Source: Trichomonas vaginalis G3 (taxonomy: Eukaryota; Parabasalia; Trichomonadida; Trichomonadidae). From it: a stretch of 64,000 nucleotides of DNA. Below the pieces are notes generated by a model. The model was not told the DNA's origin, did no database searches, and saw only the letters and a program-made list of their open reading frames with translations. The stretch covers positions 992,001 through 1,056,000 of the forward strand of contig NC_067204.1 in assembly GCF_026262505.1 (NCBI RefSeq), read 5' to 3'. Below, one piece after another: positions 8,740 through 19,164 of this stretch. Within the stretch, counting starts at the first letter, position 1, and every line of letters begins with the position of its first letter. The translations under genes were made by a program, and so were the position numbers.

Positions 8740-11686
8740 AACTCTTCTTTTTCCTTCATTGCCCTCTGCTTGAAGTTGTTGCATCTTTGCCTCATGTTCA
8801 CCTAGTATGTTGTAAATTTCCCATGTCCTTTTTGCCTTTGGGCTCTGGTCGCCATCTCAGGTACCCTATATCCTAGAAAGAGTTTGTCATAGTTTGTATT
8901 TGAGTCTTCGCGTATTGTTTGCATGACTCTTTCCTGAGTTTCTGGTTCAAGCTCTTCAAACAGTGCCTGTCCATATGGAATAAGCTCGTTTCCAAATATA
9001 TGTTTTTGTAGCCATTCTGGTTTTCTTTCCATGTTACCAACTATATCTTTTGTGAATGGGAAAGCTTTTACCCAATCTTTCAGTCTTGCGTCGTTTATTT
9101 CTGTAGTTGGTTTTATTTTGTCAAGGAACATGTTTTTCAATACTAACATTTCATTTGGTACTGTCCATTTGAGTTTTCTTAAATATTCATCCCTTCTCGA
9201 TTCATCGTCTGCAAAGTAAGTTTTTATGACATTTTGTAAACTTTCGTTTGCAAGGTCATGTACAATAGGTTCTCTTCCTTCTCTGTCCATAACTTTCTTT
9301 CTAAACTCTTCACAAATATACCATCTCTATGGTTCTGTGTAGTTCTTTGAGATAAATGTTCTAGAACGTCAGGTGTTATATTTCCATCAGCCATGTTCAT
9401 TTCATACTGGTCCAAAATATCTGCATGTTTTCATATCTTTCAATGCATTAAAGCCGCGCTGAAAATACCAGCTATATCTGGTTCACCATTCACTTCCATT
9501 GCGTCTACAACTTCTTGGAATTGTGGTTGTAAGTTTATGAACCACCTATCTGGATTAGCTTTATGACCCCATCTCATTGTAGTTCCATCGTCTGCAGAAA
9601 CAAAAGTAGGTTTGTTTCCATCTTGGTTAGGTTCTGAATGAACTTTAAACAATGTTTCATTTCTATATGTTTTCTTGAAATTTAACCTTTTATTTTCACC
9701 GAGTTCATCCGAAGATTGAACGTTAAATGCTCGTAAGTAAAAAGGGTTGTTGTATTTGTGTACATTTTTTTTCAGTTCTTCCATTCTATGCTGGATATTT
9801 TCATCTGATGTTGGAGTCTTTTGTATGTCGGCAAACATTTTTCGATATTCTTCTACTATGTCAGCCGAATTTTTTTTAGACTCTTGGAAATATCCATATT
9901 CTCCGCATACTCTTGTTGAGGGTCAAGATTTTTTCGGCTGTTCCAAATCTTCATCTAGTTCTGTGAAGTTAGTTTCCAAAGGAGTGACTTGTTCGTTTCC
10001 TTCAGGCTCTTCTAGCTGTTGTTGCTGAACTATTTCTTCCATGTCTGGTTGTATCTGAACTTCTTCCTGTGGAGTTTCTTGTACCTCATCTGCTGGCATT
10101 TCATATATTCCGAGACCGTTTTCAACAATTTCCCTATCTACGTCATCCGCATTCATAAGCTTTTGTTCTTTCGTTCCGTCTCTATTTTTTACGCGTTTCA
10201 TGACGAAAGTTGAATTGTCATTTAGCTCTGACATCAAATATCTCGGAGTAAATTCGTTCATGTCATTTGGATGATATGCTATTAAATCATATCCCTTAGC
10301 GAGCTTGTATTTTCCAGGTTTGAGATTATATCCGTTTTGGTGCTGAGCCATAAAGCTAAATAGGTTCGGGTCAGTATTTCCATCCTTGAACTTTCCAATA
10401 GCTTCTTTATATCTGTCACTAAAGTCAACAGTATCTGGGAAACCACACTCTTCTTTAAGCATTTTTAAGAATTCTTGGTTTCCTTGTTCTCTACTTCTTT
10501 TATGTCCTTGCTCTGTTTGTGGTTGTTGTTGTGCAGGGTTTTGAACTGTTGGTTGTTGTGCAGGGTTTTGAACTGTTGGTTGTTGTTGTGGTGCTGGATT
10601 TTGAACTGTTGGTTGTTGTGTTGGTTTTGGTGCATGCCTGTGTCTGTGTCCATGTGACGATGTAAATGTTCTAGGTAGTCCTGGTGCAGGTGCTTCTCTT
10701 GGAGGGTTTGGTGGTATATAAATTCCACCAGCTGGCACATATGTTCCATCTGCAGCGTAATGTCCTACCTGACTTTTCGTTCTTAAGAAAGCATTTACTA
10801 GGTCTGTTTTGGTCTGTTGTAACTCTTTTTCTTGACTTTTCACAACAGTTGCTCTAACGGCATCATAGGCACTTTGAACTGCCTGTCTCGTTGCTGCATC
10901 TGTTATTTTCGTCATATTTTGTGCTACTTCTTTTAACTCTTTGTCGAAACCTTCAGACTTCAGTTTCTTTCCAGATGAGAAGTCGTTCACTTGTTTCACC
11001 TTACTATGAAGAGCTTCGAAAGCGTTCTTAAAGTCAGCATTTGTTAAAGCTTCATTTGAACTGTCTTCATCCGCTTGTATTTTTGTCCTTATTGACCCTA
11101 TAAGCTGGGCTGCTTTAGCGTTGGCTTGGGCATCTAACCAGTCATTGTTAGCTTTTATATATTCTGCGCTTTTCATTGCCTTTTGCATAGCCGCGTCGTT
11201 ATTTTTACTTTCTTGTGCTAAGTTTTCATACTGTACGGTTTGGTTTTGCAACTGTAAAAGTTTTTCTGCCTTTACATTTGCTTCAACTTCTTTTTTATAC
11301 TCATCGCTATCCATATATGTCTTCAGGGCTTTTTGTTTTATCTCTTCATCTTTCAGTACTTTATATTGAGTAGTATGGTTTTTCAAATTTATGACATCTT
11401 GTTCCATTTTTGCTACTTCTGTTGCTTTTTCTGACACTTTTTTCGCATATTCCTCTGTACTTAGTTCTTTCAGTTGTTCTTCTTTCTTCTTTTTCTCTAC
11501 GTTTAACTCATTGAGTTTCTTTGTGTGTCTGTCATATTCTAGTTTCTTTTCGTTTTCACTTATTTGCTTCTGTATGTCTATGTTTGACTTTTTGACATCT
11601 GTTATTTGATTTTTGAGTGAACTCAAATTCATTTGACTTTGAGGGTTATAAGCTGTTCCGTCTGCAGCTCCACCATAGCCTGCCAT
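8740..11686 (-). pseudogene. Large Maverick coiled-coil structural protein, left copy, broken
   Basis: Begins MAGYGGAADGTAYNPQ at 11686. The first 300 residues are long coiled coil (IQKQISENEKKLEYD, EEYAKKVSEKATEVAKM). Then come a Pro/Gln linker with repeated PTVQNPA and a conserved globular region (EECGFPDTVDFSDRYKEAI, KPGKYKLAKGYDLIAYHPND). The last part is helical and contains NPDRWFINLQPQFQEV and ERKPEWLQKHIFG. It precedes the capsid gene, so a virion structural or scaffold role is likely, by inference. A similar gene is at 45715-48720. It is broken in a few places. Confidence 0.65.
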
Positions 11687-11889
11687 TTCGCTAAAAGTGC
11701 CGCTCTTAAACCTCCACTCTGTGCACCAACAACTCGGTTTAAAAGCATAGGATTGCTTGACATTTGTTGCAACATAGTGGGGTCATTCAGCATTTGTTGT
11801 TGCAACTGTTGTTGTGGTGTCAGTTTTACTATTGGATGTTTCAATGCTCTCTTCCTCTTACGTATATTCTTACGTAGCTTACGTGGCAT
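11629..11889 (-). CDS. Short Arg/Lys-rich Maverick ORF
   Basis: Begins MPRKLRKNIRKRKRALKH. The first 18 residues are half Arg/Lys, followed by a Gln/Met-rich stretch (QQQLQQQMLNDPTMLQQM). It lies directly before, and overlaps, the start of the coiled-coil structural gene. A basic N-terminus like this resembles DNA-condensing core peptides of adenovirus-like virions, but that is only an analogy. The same ORF start exists at 45509 in the right copy. Confidence 0.45.
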   Translation of the reverse strand: MPRKLRKNIRKRKRALKHPIVKLTPQQQLQQQMLNDPTMLQQMSSNPMLLNRVVGAQSGGLRAALLAKWQAMVELQTEQLITLKVK

Positions 11890-11929
11890 TTTAAGTGAAG
11901 TTAAAAGCGGTTTTTTGACAGATGTTTTA

Positions 11930-12740
11930 TTGTGACTTCTTCGTAAAGACTTTGTTGAGATTTCTTCGTAAATGAGTGTAAATGACCCAAAAATATATTT
12001 TAGGGTAGAAGGGTATATCTAACCTCTTTTCTAACCTCTTTTCTACCCTCTTGAATTTTCATGAATTTCTTCGTAAATGTTTTGTCAAGACTTCTTCGTA
12101 AAGACTTTGTTGAGACTTCTTCGTAAAGACTTTGTTGAGACTTCTTCGTAAATGACCCAAAAATATATTTTAGGGTAGAAGGGTATATCTAACCTCTTTT
12201 CTAACCTCTTTTCTACCCTCTTGAATTTTCATGAATTTCTTCGTAAAGACTTTGTTAAGACTTCTTCGTAAAGACTTTGTTGAGACTTCTTCGTAAAGAC
12301 TTTGTTGAGACTTCTTCGTAAAGACTTTGTCAAGACTTCATCGTAAAGACTTTGTTGAGATTTCTTCGTAAATGACCCTAGTAGTATATTTTTGGTGTAA
12401 ATTTCATGAAAATTCAAGAGGTTAGAAAAGAGGTTAGATATACCCTTCTACCCTAAAATATATTTTTGGTGTAAATTTCATGAAAATTCAAGAGGTTAGA
12501 AAAGAGGTTAGATATACCCTTCTACCCTAAAATATATTTTTGGTGTAAATTTCATGAAAATTCAAGAGGGTAGAAAAGAGGTTAGAAAAGAGGTTAGATA
12601 TACCCTTCTACCCTAAAATATATTTTTGGTGTAAATTTCATGAAAATTCAAGAGGGTAGAAAAGAGGTTAGAAAAGAGGTTAGATATACCCTTCTACCCT
12701 AAAATATATTTTTGGTGTAAATTTCATGAAAATTCTGAGT
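11930..12740. repeat. Maverick subterminal repeats: 25-bp units plus ~80-90-bp iteron-like units in both orientations
   Basis: Two repeat families are interleaved. One is a 25-bp unit (GACTTCTTCGTAAAGACTTT type), about ten copies within 11935-12370. The other is an 80-90-bp unit containing TTTTTGGTGTAAATTTCATG, then AGGTTAGAAAAGAGGTTAGA, then TACCCTTCTACCCTAAAATA. It occurs in reverse orientation near 11985-12065 and 12150-12235 and in forward orientation four to five times in 12370-12740. The result is a partly palindromic block between the structural gene and the terminus. No convincing gene lies inside it. Confidence 0.85.
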
Positions 12741-12796
12741 AAAATGACAGATGTTTATATGACACTTTCTCCGGTTTATAGGACCTCTCTCATATT

Positions 12797-12919
12797 CTAA
12801 ACATCTTCGGGGGCTAGAAGGCACGAAGTGCCTGGAAGCCATCCCCCAAGAAAAAAAAACTTCATTATACTCATTCATCCTCAGGGCTAGAAGGCACGAA
12901 GTGCCTGGAAGCCCCACTA

Positions 12920-12955
<36 letters not shown>
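12797..12955. repeat. Maverick terminus: two hairpin copies and a 34-base T tract
   Basis: GGGCTAGAAGGCACGAAGTG continues into CCTGGAAGCC, forming a GC-rich stem-loop near 12808-12848. A second copy lies at 12884-12918 and is followed by CTACC and 34 T residues (12922-12955). The right element starts with the mirror arrangement: 32 A residues, then GGAAGTGGGGCTTCCAGG. The GC-rich palindrome in AT-rich DNA therefore marks the shared element end. The inner copy, with AACATCTTCG beside it, corresponds to the single copy in the right element. Confidence 0.75.
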
Positions 12956-12956
<1 letters not shown>

Positions 12957-13434
12957 ATATTCGCCGAAATATCACCTTGTTCAGGAAAATAATTATTTTT
13001 ATTTTATCCATGGATATATTATCGTCTTCCAACGTAACCGGTAATATCAGCCGCGGTCCAATAACTAATTTTTTAAGACATCATAATATATTACACACAT
13101 ATTTTTTCATGCAAGAAACTATTTTCTAATATTAAACATTTAAAGCCATTGAATCAAGATTTTTTTAAAAAAAATCGATATTTTGATATGTGTTTCAATG
13201 TTTCAAAGTCTCCGAACTTTTATGAAATAATTTTAGTATAGTATAGTTCTTGGGCTTTCAAATAAACTGAAATTTATTTTTCTGAATTTAATGTTAATAT
13301 AAAGCTATTTATAATTATTTTAGCGATAAATTATACCAAGTGATCGCTATTTATTTCAAAACATTAGGCGAAAAATTGATAATATTGGCTAAAAACTCAA
13401 ATGGTAAATTATTTAATAAATAATAATTGATATT
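12956..13434. other. Host intergenic DNA next to the Maverick end
   Basis: AT-rich sequence downstream of the minus-strand gene at 13435. No ORF of note, repeat or RNA gene is seen. The Maverick target site should be at its left edge. Confidence 0.6.
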
Positions 13435-13860
13435 TCAGAGTCTACGCTTTGGCTTTGCGAAGCGACTGCAAAAATCTATTTGATATGTAGTTTGCCAAAC
13501 ATTCTTATTTGCTTCTTTGTCATCTTCAGCAGCATCAAGTGATCGGGTCATAAGTCTTGTTCCAACTGGCGCTGTGGAGCACTCACATCCGCCACAGTAG
13601 TCTCTACGATACGTTGATTCCCAAAGTGGGTTTAATTTGATAGAGCGGGTTTTAACAGAAGATGAAAGGAGCTCATCATCATCTGCAGAATCGGAGAATT
13701 CTTTGAATGTCCAGCCGTTTACGCCCTTGCAATAATCACGACGGTAGGTTGTATCCCAGAATGGATTCTTTTTAGCTGGAGCTGTTGAGGCTAAAGTAGC
13801 TGATGCTGCAGCCTTCTTGGCATTGGTTCCAGTGCCTTTTGTAGCTTGTGTTGTTGACAT
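13435..13860 (-). CDS. Small host protein with three (T/S)TYRRDY-type repeats, possible axonemal microtubule protein
   Basis: The protein has 141 residues from the ATG at 13860; an in-frame TTG further upstream is ignored. A Thr/Ala/Lys-rich N-terminus precedes three repeats about 45 residues apart: NPFWDTTYRRDYC (32-44), NPLWESTYRRDYC (77-89) and NVWQTTYQIDFC (119-131). Short motifs of the TTYxxDY kind occur in several axonemal microtubule-binding and microtubule-inner proteins, so a role in the flagellar axoneme is plausible. That link is inference from a short motif. The gene is complete and stands alone. Confidence 0.65.
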   Translation of the reverse strand: MSTTQATKGTGTNAKKAAASATLASTAPAKKNPFWDTTYRRDYCKGVNGWTFKEFSDSADDDELLSSSVKTRSIKLNPLWESTYRRDYCGGCECSTAPVGTRLMTRSLDAAEDDKEANKNVWQTTYQIDFCSRFAKPKRRL

Positions 13861-14447
13861 AGCAATAATTTTATGCCATGTAATCAATATCCTCTCAATT
13901 AGGAACTCGATTTTTTTTACGTAAATTGTATTAAATATTAATTCATTATTAATTTTTTTTGAAAAATATAATTAGCCCGAGACCGTTTTCCAGAAAAGCT
14001 ATCGTTGATTTGACGATAACTATCAATTTGTGCTCACTTATTTGATTTTTCTAAAATATTTCAATTTATGTTGAACGTATTAACATTTTCCCCGTTCGTA
14101 AAAGAAACGATTATTGATTTATTTCTATGAGCTAATTCAATTTTGTGTCAAAATTTGAAATTGAAACATTATAATCATATGATATTATCATTTATTTTAT
14201 TTTTTTCTATTTTGAAATGATAAGTGTTCGATTACTTACTTTTTTTTATCTCAAAGTTAAAATTCTGAAGCTTTTTTTATTAATTGTATTTATAAATTTA
14301 AGCTTAGAATTATTTAACTCAAAATTATGCAATTTCGATTCTTTTGTCTGATAAATTTTACGAAATCATTTGATAATTATTACTCGGGAATTATCATAAA
14401 AAACGATAAACTTATTATTAGAAATTAACTTCCGGATTAATTCAAAT
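13861..14447. other. Host intergenic DNA upstream of the 141-residue gene
   Basis: Very AT-rich sequence ending at the IS481-like transposon. No coding or structured signal was seen. Confidence 0.6.
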
Positions 14448-15485
14448 TTTCGAAAATTGTTATAGACCGAAAATAGATTTTTTCGGTTTTCTCTTCAAAT
14501 AATTGAAAGAATGATACTATTATAGGTTTATTATATTATATAGCATATAATCATGCTATAGCCGAAAATTATAAGTTTTGAGAAGATTGAATATAACACA
14601 AATAAATTTGAATGTAAGTTAAATTGCTTGTTTGTTTTTTAATAGCTATTTAATGAGAATCCAATATTGCAAAATTCAAATTGAATGATTGAAAGAACAG
14701 AAAAAGTCATTCTTTTCAATTTCGAATATGTTTCATTGTATTTATAATTATATGGCAAATAAGATATTTAAACTTAATTTTTGAAGGAAAATTCACAAAA
14801 TTGAATAAATTCAAATAATTTTTATTCAAAAATAAACTAGTTATTTGAGTTTATTACTAATTATCTATTCAAACTACAAAGTTTGTAATTTAAAATATTT
14901 GTGAGATCAGATTGAATTAATTCAAGGTTCTTTTCAATTAATATTAATGACCATATTACGCATTTTCGAACATTCTAAACCAAATATATAAAAATGGGAG
15001 ACGAATGTTAAATTTGCTAGACATGGGGGAGTTGTCTGCAAAGTTTTAGCTCTTATCTCTAACAAAAAATTAATTTTTTAAAAAAAAGACCGAATACGTT
15101 TCACAGCGAGAAAAAAAATAAAAGGCAAGATAGAATTTTCTAGACATAAAGAAGTTGTTTACCGAGTTTTAGCTCTTATCTCTAACAAAAAATTAATTTT
15201 TAAAAAAAAGACCGAATACGTTTCACAGCGAGAAAAAATAAAAGGCAAGATAGAATTTTCTAGACATAAAGAAGTTGTTTACCGAGTTTTAGCTCTTATC
15301 TCTAACAAAAAATTAATTTTTAAAAAAAAGACCGAATACGTTTCACAGCGAGAAAAAAATAAAAGGCAAGATAGAATTTTCTAGACATAAAGAAGTTTGT
15401 TTACCGAGTTTTAGCTCTTATCTCTAACAAAAAATTAATTTTTAAAAAAAAGACCGAATACGTTTCACAGCGAGAAAAAAATAAA
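14448..15485 (+). repeat. Left inverted repeat of the IS481-like element, with four ~120-bp internal repeats
   Basis: The outer 600 bases are single-copy and match the right arm. The inner part is four tandem copies of a 120-123-bp unit marked by GTTTTAGCTCTTATCTCTAA at 15043, 15165, 15285 and 15408, each followed by GACCGAATACGTTTCACAGC. Confidence 0.9.
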
Positions 15486-15651
15486 ACTGTACACTGATTT
15501 TAATTTTCATTTTCAGTCACTTTACTTATTATTTTTTTCTTTTTTTCATTTAATAAATTATTTAATATTACGTTTATTTACGTTACCATTTTCTTTATTC
15601 TTTTGAATTCCATACTAGACACTTATAGAATATTTTGATTGTTAACGTACT

Positions 15652-15657
15652 TCATTA
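15652..15657 (+). promoter_or_regulatory. Trichomonad-type initiator upstream of the transposase
   Basis: TCATTA lies two bases before the ATG at 15660. Trichomonad protein genes usually carry an initiator of the TCA-Py-T/A type a few bases upstream of the start codon. Its presence suggests the transposon is adapted to host transcription and also fixes the start codon. Confidence 0.6.
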
Positions 15658-15659
15658 GA

Positions 15660-16588
15660 ATGAATCCTTACAAAGGGTATGTCGATCGAATTTACCTAAT
15701 TGGTATTTCCAATCAGATTGAAGAAGGTAAAATGACATGGGAAGAAGCTTGCACCCATGTTCCCATCGCCCCAACCCTTCAATCAAATGATTTCAAATAT
15801 TTAGATGTTTCAAAATCTTTTTTACAAAATCAATTTAGCTTACAGAATATCCCATTGCCTAAAGGCAAGAAAGGTCGTAGGGTCAATCCCTACGACCAAA
15901 TCAAAGCTCTTGCTGTGATACATGACCACTGGCCTTTCCCTGTGGTCAAACAAAACAATGGAAACGTTTGAAATTACAACAAATTGATGTATCTTATAGA
16001 GAAGTACGCAGATACTTCAAAGAAAATCATTTCACCAAGACGCGATTAGAGCATGCCGGGCCAGAAACAGCAGTAAGATATTGGGCGCTTTCACCCAATC
16101 TTATCTGGCACGCAGATGTTCATTATTTTAGGGGTGTTCGTGGCCAGTATATTTATGGCATAATCGACAATTTTAGCCGCAAAGTCCTAGCGTGTATACA
16201 AATACCAGATATGCTGGCAGCGACGACAGCGAACGTTGCAGCTTCCGCCTTCATTGAATTTGGCGCCCCTTATTGTTTCTGGACCGACAACGGTTCAGAA
16301 AATAGGGGCGCCTTTCAAGATCTACTTGATCTTTGGGGCGTCCAATGGCGGCATACAGACTCTCATTCTCCCTACCAAAATGGGAAGATTGAGAGATTCT
16401 GGCCGACATTGGAGCGCTGCCAAAGCATTCAAGCTATTCCTGCCTTTATTTGGGAGTACAATAATAACACACTGCATGAAGATCTCCCAATTAATCCATT
16501 AACTGGAACAAATTACACGCCAAATCAAATGTATCAGCTGAAACCGAAATACACAAATGCAGATACAGAAAGGTTGTGGCAAATATGA
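15660..16588 (+). pseudogene. IS481-like transposase (rve/DDE integrase), frameshifted
   Basis: The N-terminal part (MNPYKGYVDRIYLIG to HDHWPFPVVKQ) resembles a helix-turn-helix region. The catalytic core follows in another frame: WHADVHYF (first Asp), FWTDNGSENRG (second Asp) and SPYQNGKIERFW (Glu), the DDE triad of rve integrases with the spacing usual for IS481/IS3 types. The C-terminus ends in TPNQMYQL. The reading frame changes near 15950-15965, in CAAAACAATGG, so this copy is one short indel away from an open frame. That indel may be real decay or a consensus error. The length of about 310 residues is normal for the family. Confidence 0.85.
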
Positions 16589-17049
16589 GATACAGATACA
16601 GGCATGACCGCTGTTGACACATTCACAGCGTAATAATAAACATAATTTTTTAATTTCATTTTTAACAAGTTTTTTTAAATGTATGTAATGAATAATTCAT
16701 TAGAATATGATAATGCACATTGTAACAGAATAGAACAATCACCAAATTTTTTTTCGAAATTAAAAAATAAAAGTAAAAAGTATAAAGTAATCTAACCAAA
16801 AAAGACATTTAAAAGAATTTTGGAAAAAACAGAATAAGGATAATGATATTATTTTAGATACACAATCGATGTACTGAAGAATAATCCGGTAAAATGATGA
16901 TATAAAATTAGATTATTTTACAAGTAGCTAAAAGAATAAAACTATAATATAAAATAAATGAAGTTTAATGAAACAATAAAGGTTAAATAATAATAAAGAT
17001 TTTTATTTTATATCAGTATTGAGAAGAAGTAACAACTGACACTTGGTAG
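16589..17049. other. Non-coding interior of the IS481-like element
   Basis: AT-rich sequence between the transposase stop and the right inverted repeat. No ORF or repeat of note. Confidence 0.6.
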
Positions 17050-18240
17050 ACAACTTCTTTATGTCTAGAAAATTCTATCTTGCCTTTTATTTTTTTCTCG
17101 CTGTGAAACGTATTCGGCTTTTTTTTAAAAATTAATTTTTTGTTAGAGATAAGAGCTAAAACTCGGTAAACAACTTCTTTATGTCTAGAAAATTCTATCT
17201 TGCCTTTTATTTTTTTCTCGCTGTGAAACGTATTCGGTCTTTTTTTAAAAATTAATTTTTTGTTAGAGATAAGAGCTAAAACTCGGTAAACAACTTCTTT
17301 ATGTCTAGAAAATTCTATCTTGCCTTTTATTTTTTTCTCGCTGTGAAACGTATTCGGTCTTTTTTTAAAAATTAATTTTTTGTTAGAGATAAGAGCTAAA
17401 ACTCGGTAAACAACTTCTTTATGTCTAGAAAATTCTATCTTGCCTTTTATTTTTTTCTCGCTGTGAAACGTATTCGGTCTTTTTTTTAAAAATTAATTTT
17501 TTGTTAGAGATAAGAGCTAAAACTCGGTAAACAACTTCTTTATGTCTAGAAAATTCTATCTTGCCTTTTATTTTTTTCTCGCTGTGAAACGTATTCGGTC
17601 TTTTTTTTTAAAAATTAATTTTTTGTTAGAGATAAGAGCTAAAACTTTGCAGACAACTCCCCCATGTCTAGCAAATTTAACATTCGTCTCCCATTTTTAT
17701 ATATTTGGTTTAGAATGTTCGAAAATGCGTAATATGGTCATTAATATTAATTGAAAAGAACCTTGAATTAATTCAATCTGATCTCACAAAATATTTTAAA
17801 TTACAAACTTTGTAGTTTGAATAGATAATTAGTAATAAACTCAAATAACTAGTTTATTTTTGAATAAAAATTATTTGAATTTATTCAATTTTGTGAATTT
17901 TCCTTCAAAAATTAAGTTTAAATATCTTATTTGCCATATAATTATAAATACAATGAAACATATTCGAAATTGAAAAGAATGACTTTTTCTGTTCTTTCAA
18001 TCATTCAATTTGAATTTTGCAATATTGGATTTCTCATTAAATAGCTATTAAAAACAACAAGCAATTTAACTTACATTCAAATTTATTTGTGTTATATTCA
18101 ATCTTCTCAAAACTTATAATTTTCGGCTATAGCATGATTATATGCTATATAATATAATAAACCTATAATAGTATCATTCTTTCAATTATTTGAAGAGAAA
18201 ACCGAAAAAATCTATTTTCGGTCTATAACAATTTTCGAAA
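17050..18240 (-). repeat. Right inverted repeat of the IS481-like element, with five ~120-bp internal repeats
   Basis: Reverse complement of the left arm. The unit marker (AGCTAAAACTCGGTAAACAA type) occurs at about 17154, 17274, 17394, 17515 and 17637, plus a partial inner copy. The right arm thus has one or more extra units compared with the left. The outer 600 bases match the left arm almost exactly. Confidence 0.9.
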
Positions 18241-18428
18241 GATGTCGATAATTGTGATAAATTTTATCTTAGACCATGGTTTAAGATTATTGAATATATC
18301 AAGATATGTGATAAATCATCTTATTTTTATATGAATAAAAATGGATAGATAAAACAATCAGAATACGACCAATGCTTATCTCGAAATTTATAAATCCAAA
18401 AAAAATTTAAAATTTAATTTAAAACTGG

Positions 18429-18434
18429 TCATTA
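18429..18434 (+). promoter_or_regulatory. Initiator-like TCATTA before the EF-hand gene
   Basis: TCATTA followed by CTAAAATTG. The spacing to the expected start codon is typical for trichomonad initiators. It supports translation starting at the TTG or a lost ATG at 18441. Confidence 0.5.
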
Positions 18435-18440
18435 CTAAAA

Positions 18441-18878
18441 TTGAATATCCCACCCGAGAAACTTGCAAAATATAAGCAAAGATTCGAGGAACTAGATGTA
18501 GATAACACAGGACTCTTATCAAGAGAGTCTGTTGCACAAATACTAGATGATGAATCTGACGAATTAGAAAAATTAATGATAATTATTCTCTTCGAAAAAT
18601 ATGATATAGATCATAATGGAAAAATAGACTTTCAGGAATACTTAAATTTCTGCTCCGAAATGCATCAACTCACTGAAAAGGAAATATTAAGAACTATATT
18701 CGACTTTTGTGACAAAGATCATAATGAAAAACTTGATGTAGATGAAATTATAATGCTTGGTTCTCAAATGGGTAAAAAAGTTACGAAATCAGACGCTTGG
18801 GCAACCATTCGTCAGTTTGATATTAACAATGACAATACGATTGATTTTAATGAATTTTGTGCCATTATAGAAGATTAA
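18441..18878 (+). CDS. Four-EF-hand calcium-binding protein (calmodulin/centrin-like) with a non-ATG start
   Basis: The protein has 145 residues with four EF-hand loops: DVDNTGLLSRES, DIDHNGKIDFQE, DKDHNEKLDVDE and DINNDNTIDFNE, spaced as in calmodulin and centrin. Loops 1, 2 and 4 look calcium-competent; loop 3 has Glu in place of the usual Gly. The protein should bind calcium and act as a cytosolic or cytoskeletal sensor. The first codon is TTG in the context AAAATTGAAT, exactly where an ATG is expected after the initiator; the next in-frame ATG is inside loop 1's exit helix. Either the start codon has been damaged by one inserted T, the assembly has an error, or translation starts at TTG. 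Confidence 0.8.
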   Translation: MNIPPEKLAKYKQRFEELDVDNTGLLSRESVAQILDDESDELEKLMIIILFEKYDIDHNGKIDFQEYLNFCSEMHQLTEKEILRTIFDFCDKDHNEKLDVDEIIMLGSQMGKKVTKSDAWATIRQFDINNDNTIDFNEFCAIIED

Positions 18879-19164
18879 TTATACTTCGATATATGTTTTT
18901 ATTTTGTTTTAAATATTTATATTATTTTAGCTCAAACAACCGTTTTAATTTTAATAAGTTTTCCTATCAACTTTAATCATTTCCTATTTGTAAGTTTAAT
19001 TTGATCACTTTATAAAATTATATAAAATCAAAACGTCATTTGATAAGCCATTGAGAGCAATAGAAAATATGAACTATTGTCGGCATCAACAAACTCTTTT
19101 CAAAAAAAAAAAAAGTTATCAAAGTTTTTATTAAATAGAACAAACAATTATTAATTTAATAATA

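Larger units (their letters stand above)
1..12955. mobile_element. Maverick/Polinton element, left copy (partial)
   Basis: A self-synthesising virus-like DNA transposon whose one end lies at about 12955 and whose other end is beyond base 1. Genes recognised, from the terminus inward: a basic small ORF, a long coiled-coil structural protein, a capsid-like protein, a minor-capsid-like protein, an SF3 helicase, a packaging ATPase, then KilA-N and T5orf172-like genes. Polymerase and integrase are not in the window on this side. The gene order mirrors the element at 44048-64000, and the encoded proteins are nearly identical, so the copies are probably young. It is a broken copy with roughly ten or more breaks. 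Some genes (ATPase, the 179- and 139-residue genes, KilA-N) look whole. Confidence 0.9.
14448..18240. mobile_element. IS481-like DNA transposon with ~1-kb inverted repeats
   Basis: A 3.8-kb element bounded by perfect terminal inverted repeats: TTTCGAAAATTGTTATAGAC at the left end and its reverse complement at the right end. The inverted repeats continue for about 1.04 kb on the left and 1.19 kb on the right, including internal tandem repeats, and enclose one rve-type integrase gene. Bacterial IS481/IS3-like integrases have eukaryotic relatives reported from trichomonads, and this element fits such a group. Arm identity is high, pointing to recent insertion. A target duplication is not clear; at most a few bases are shared. 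Confidence 0.85.
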
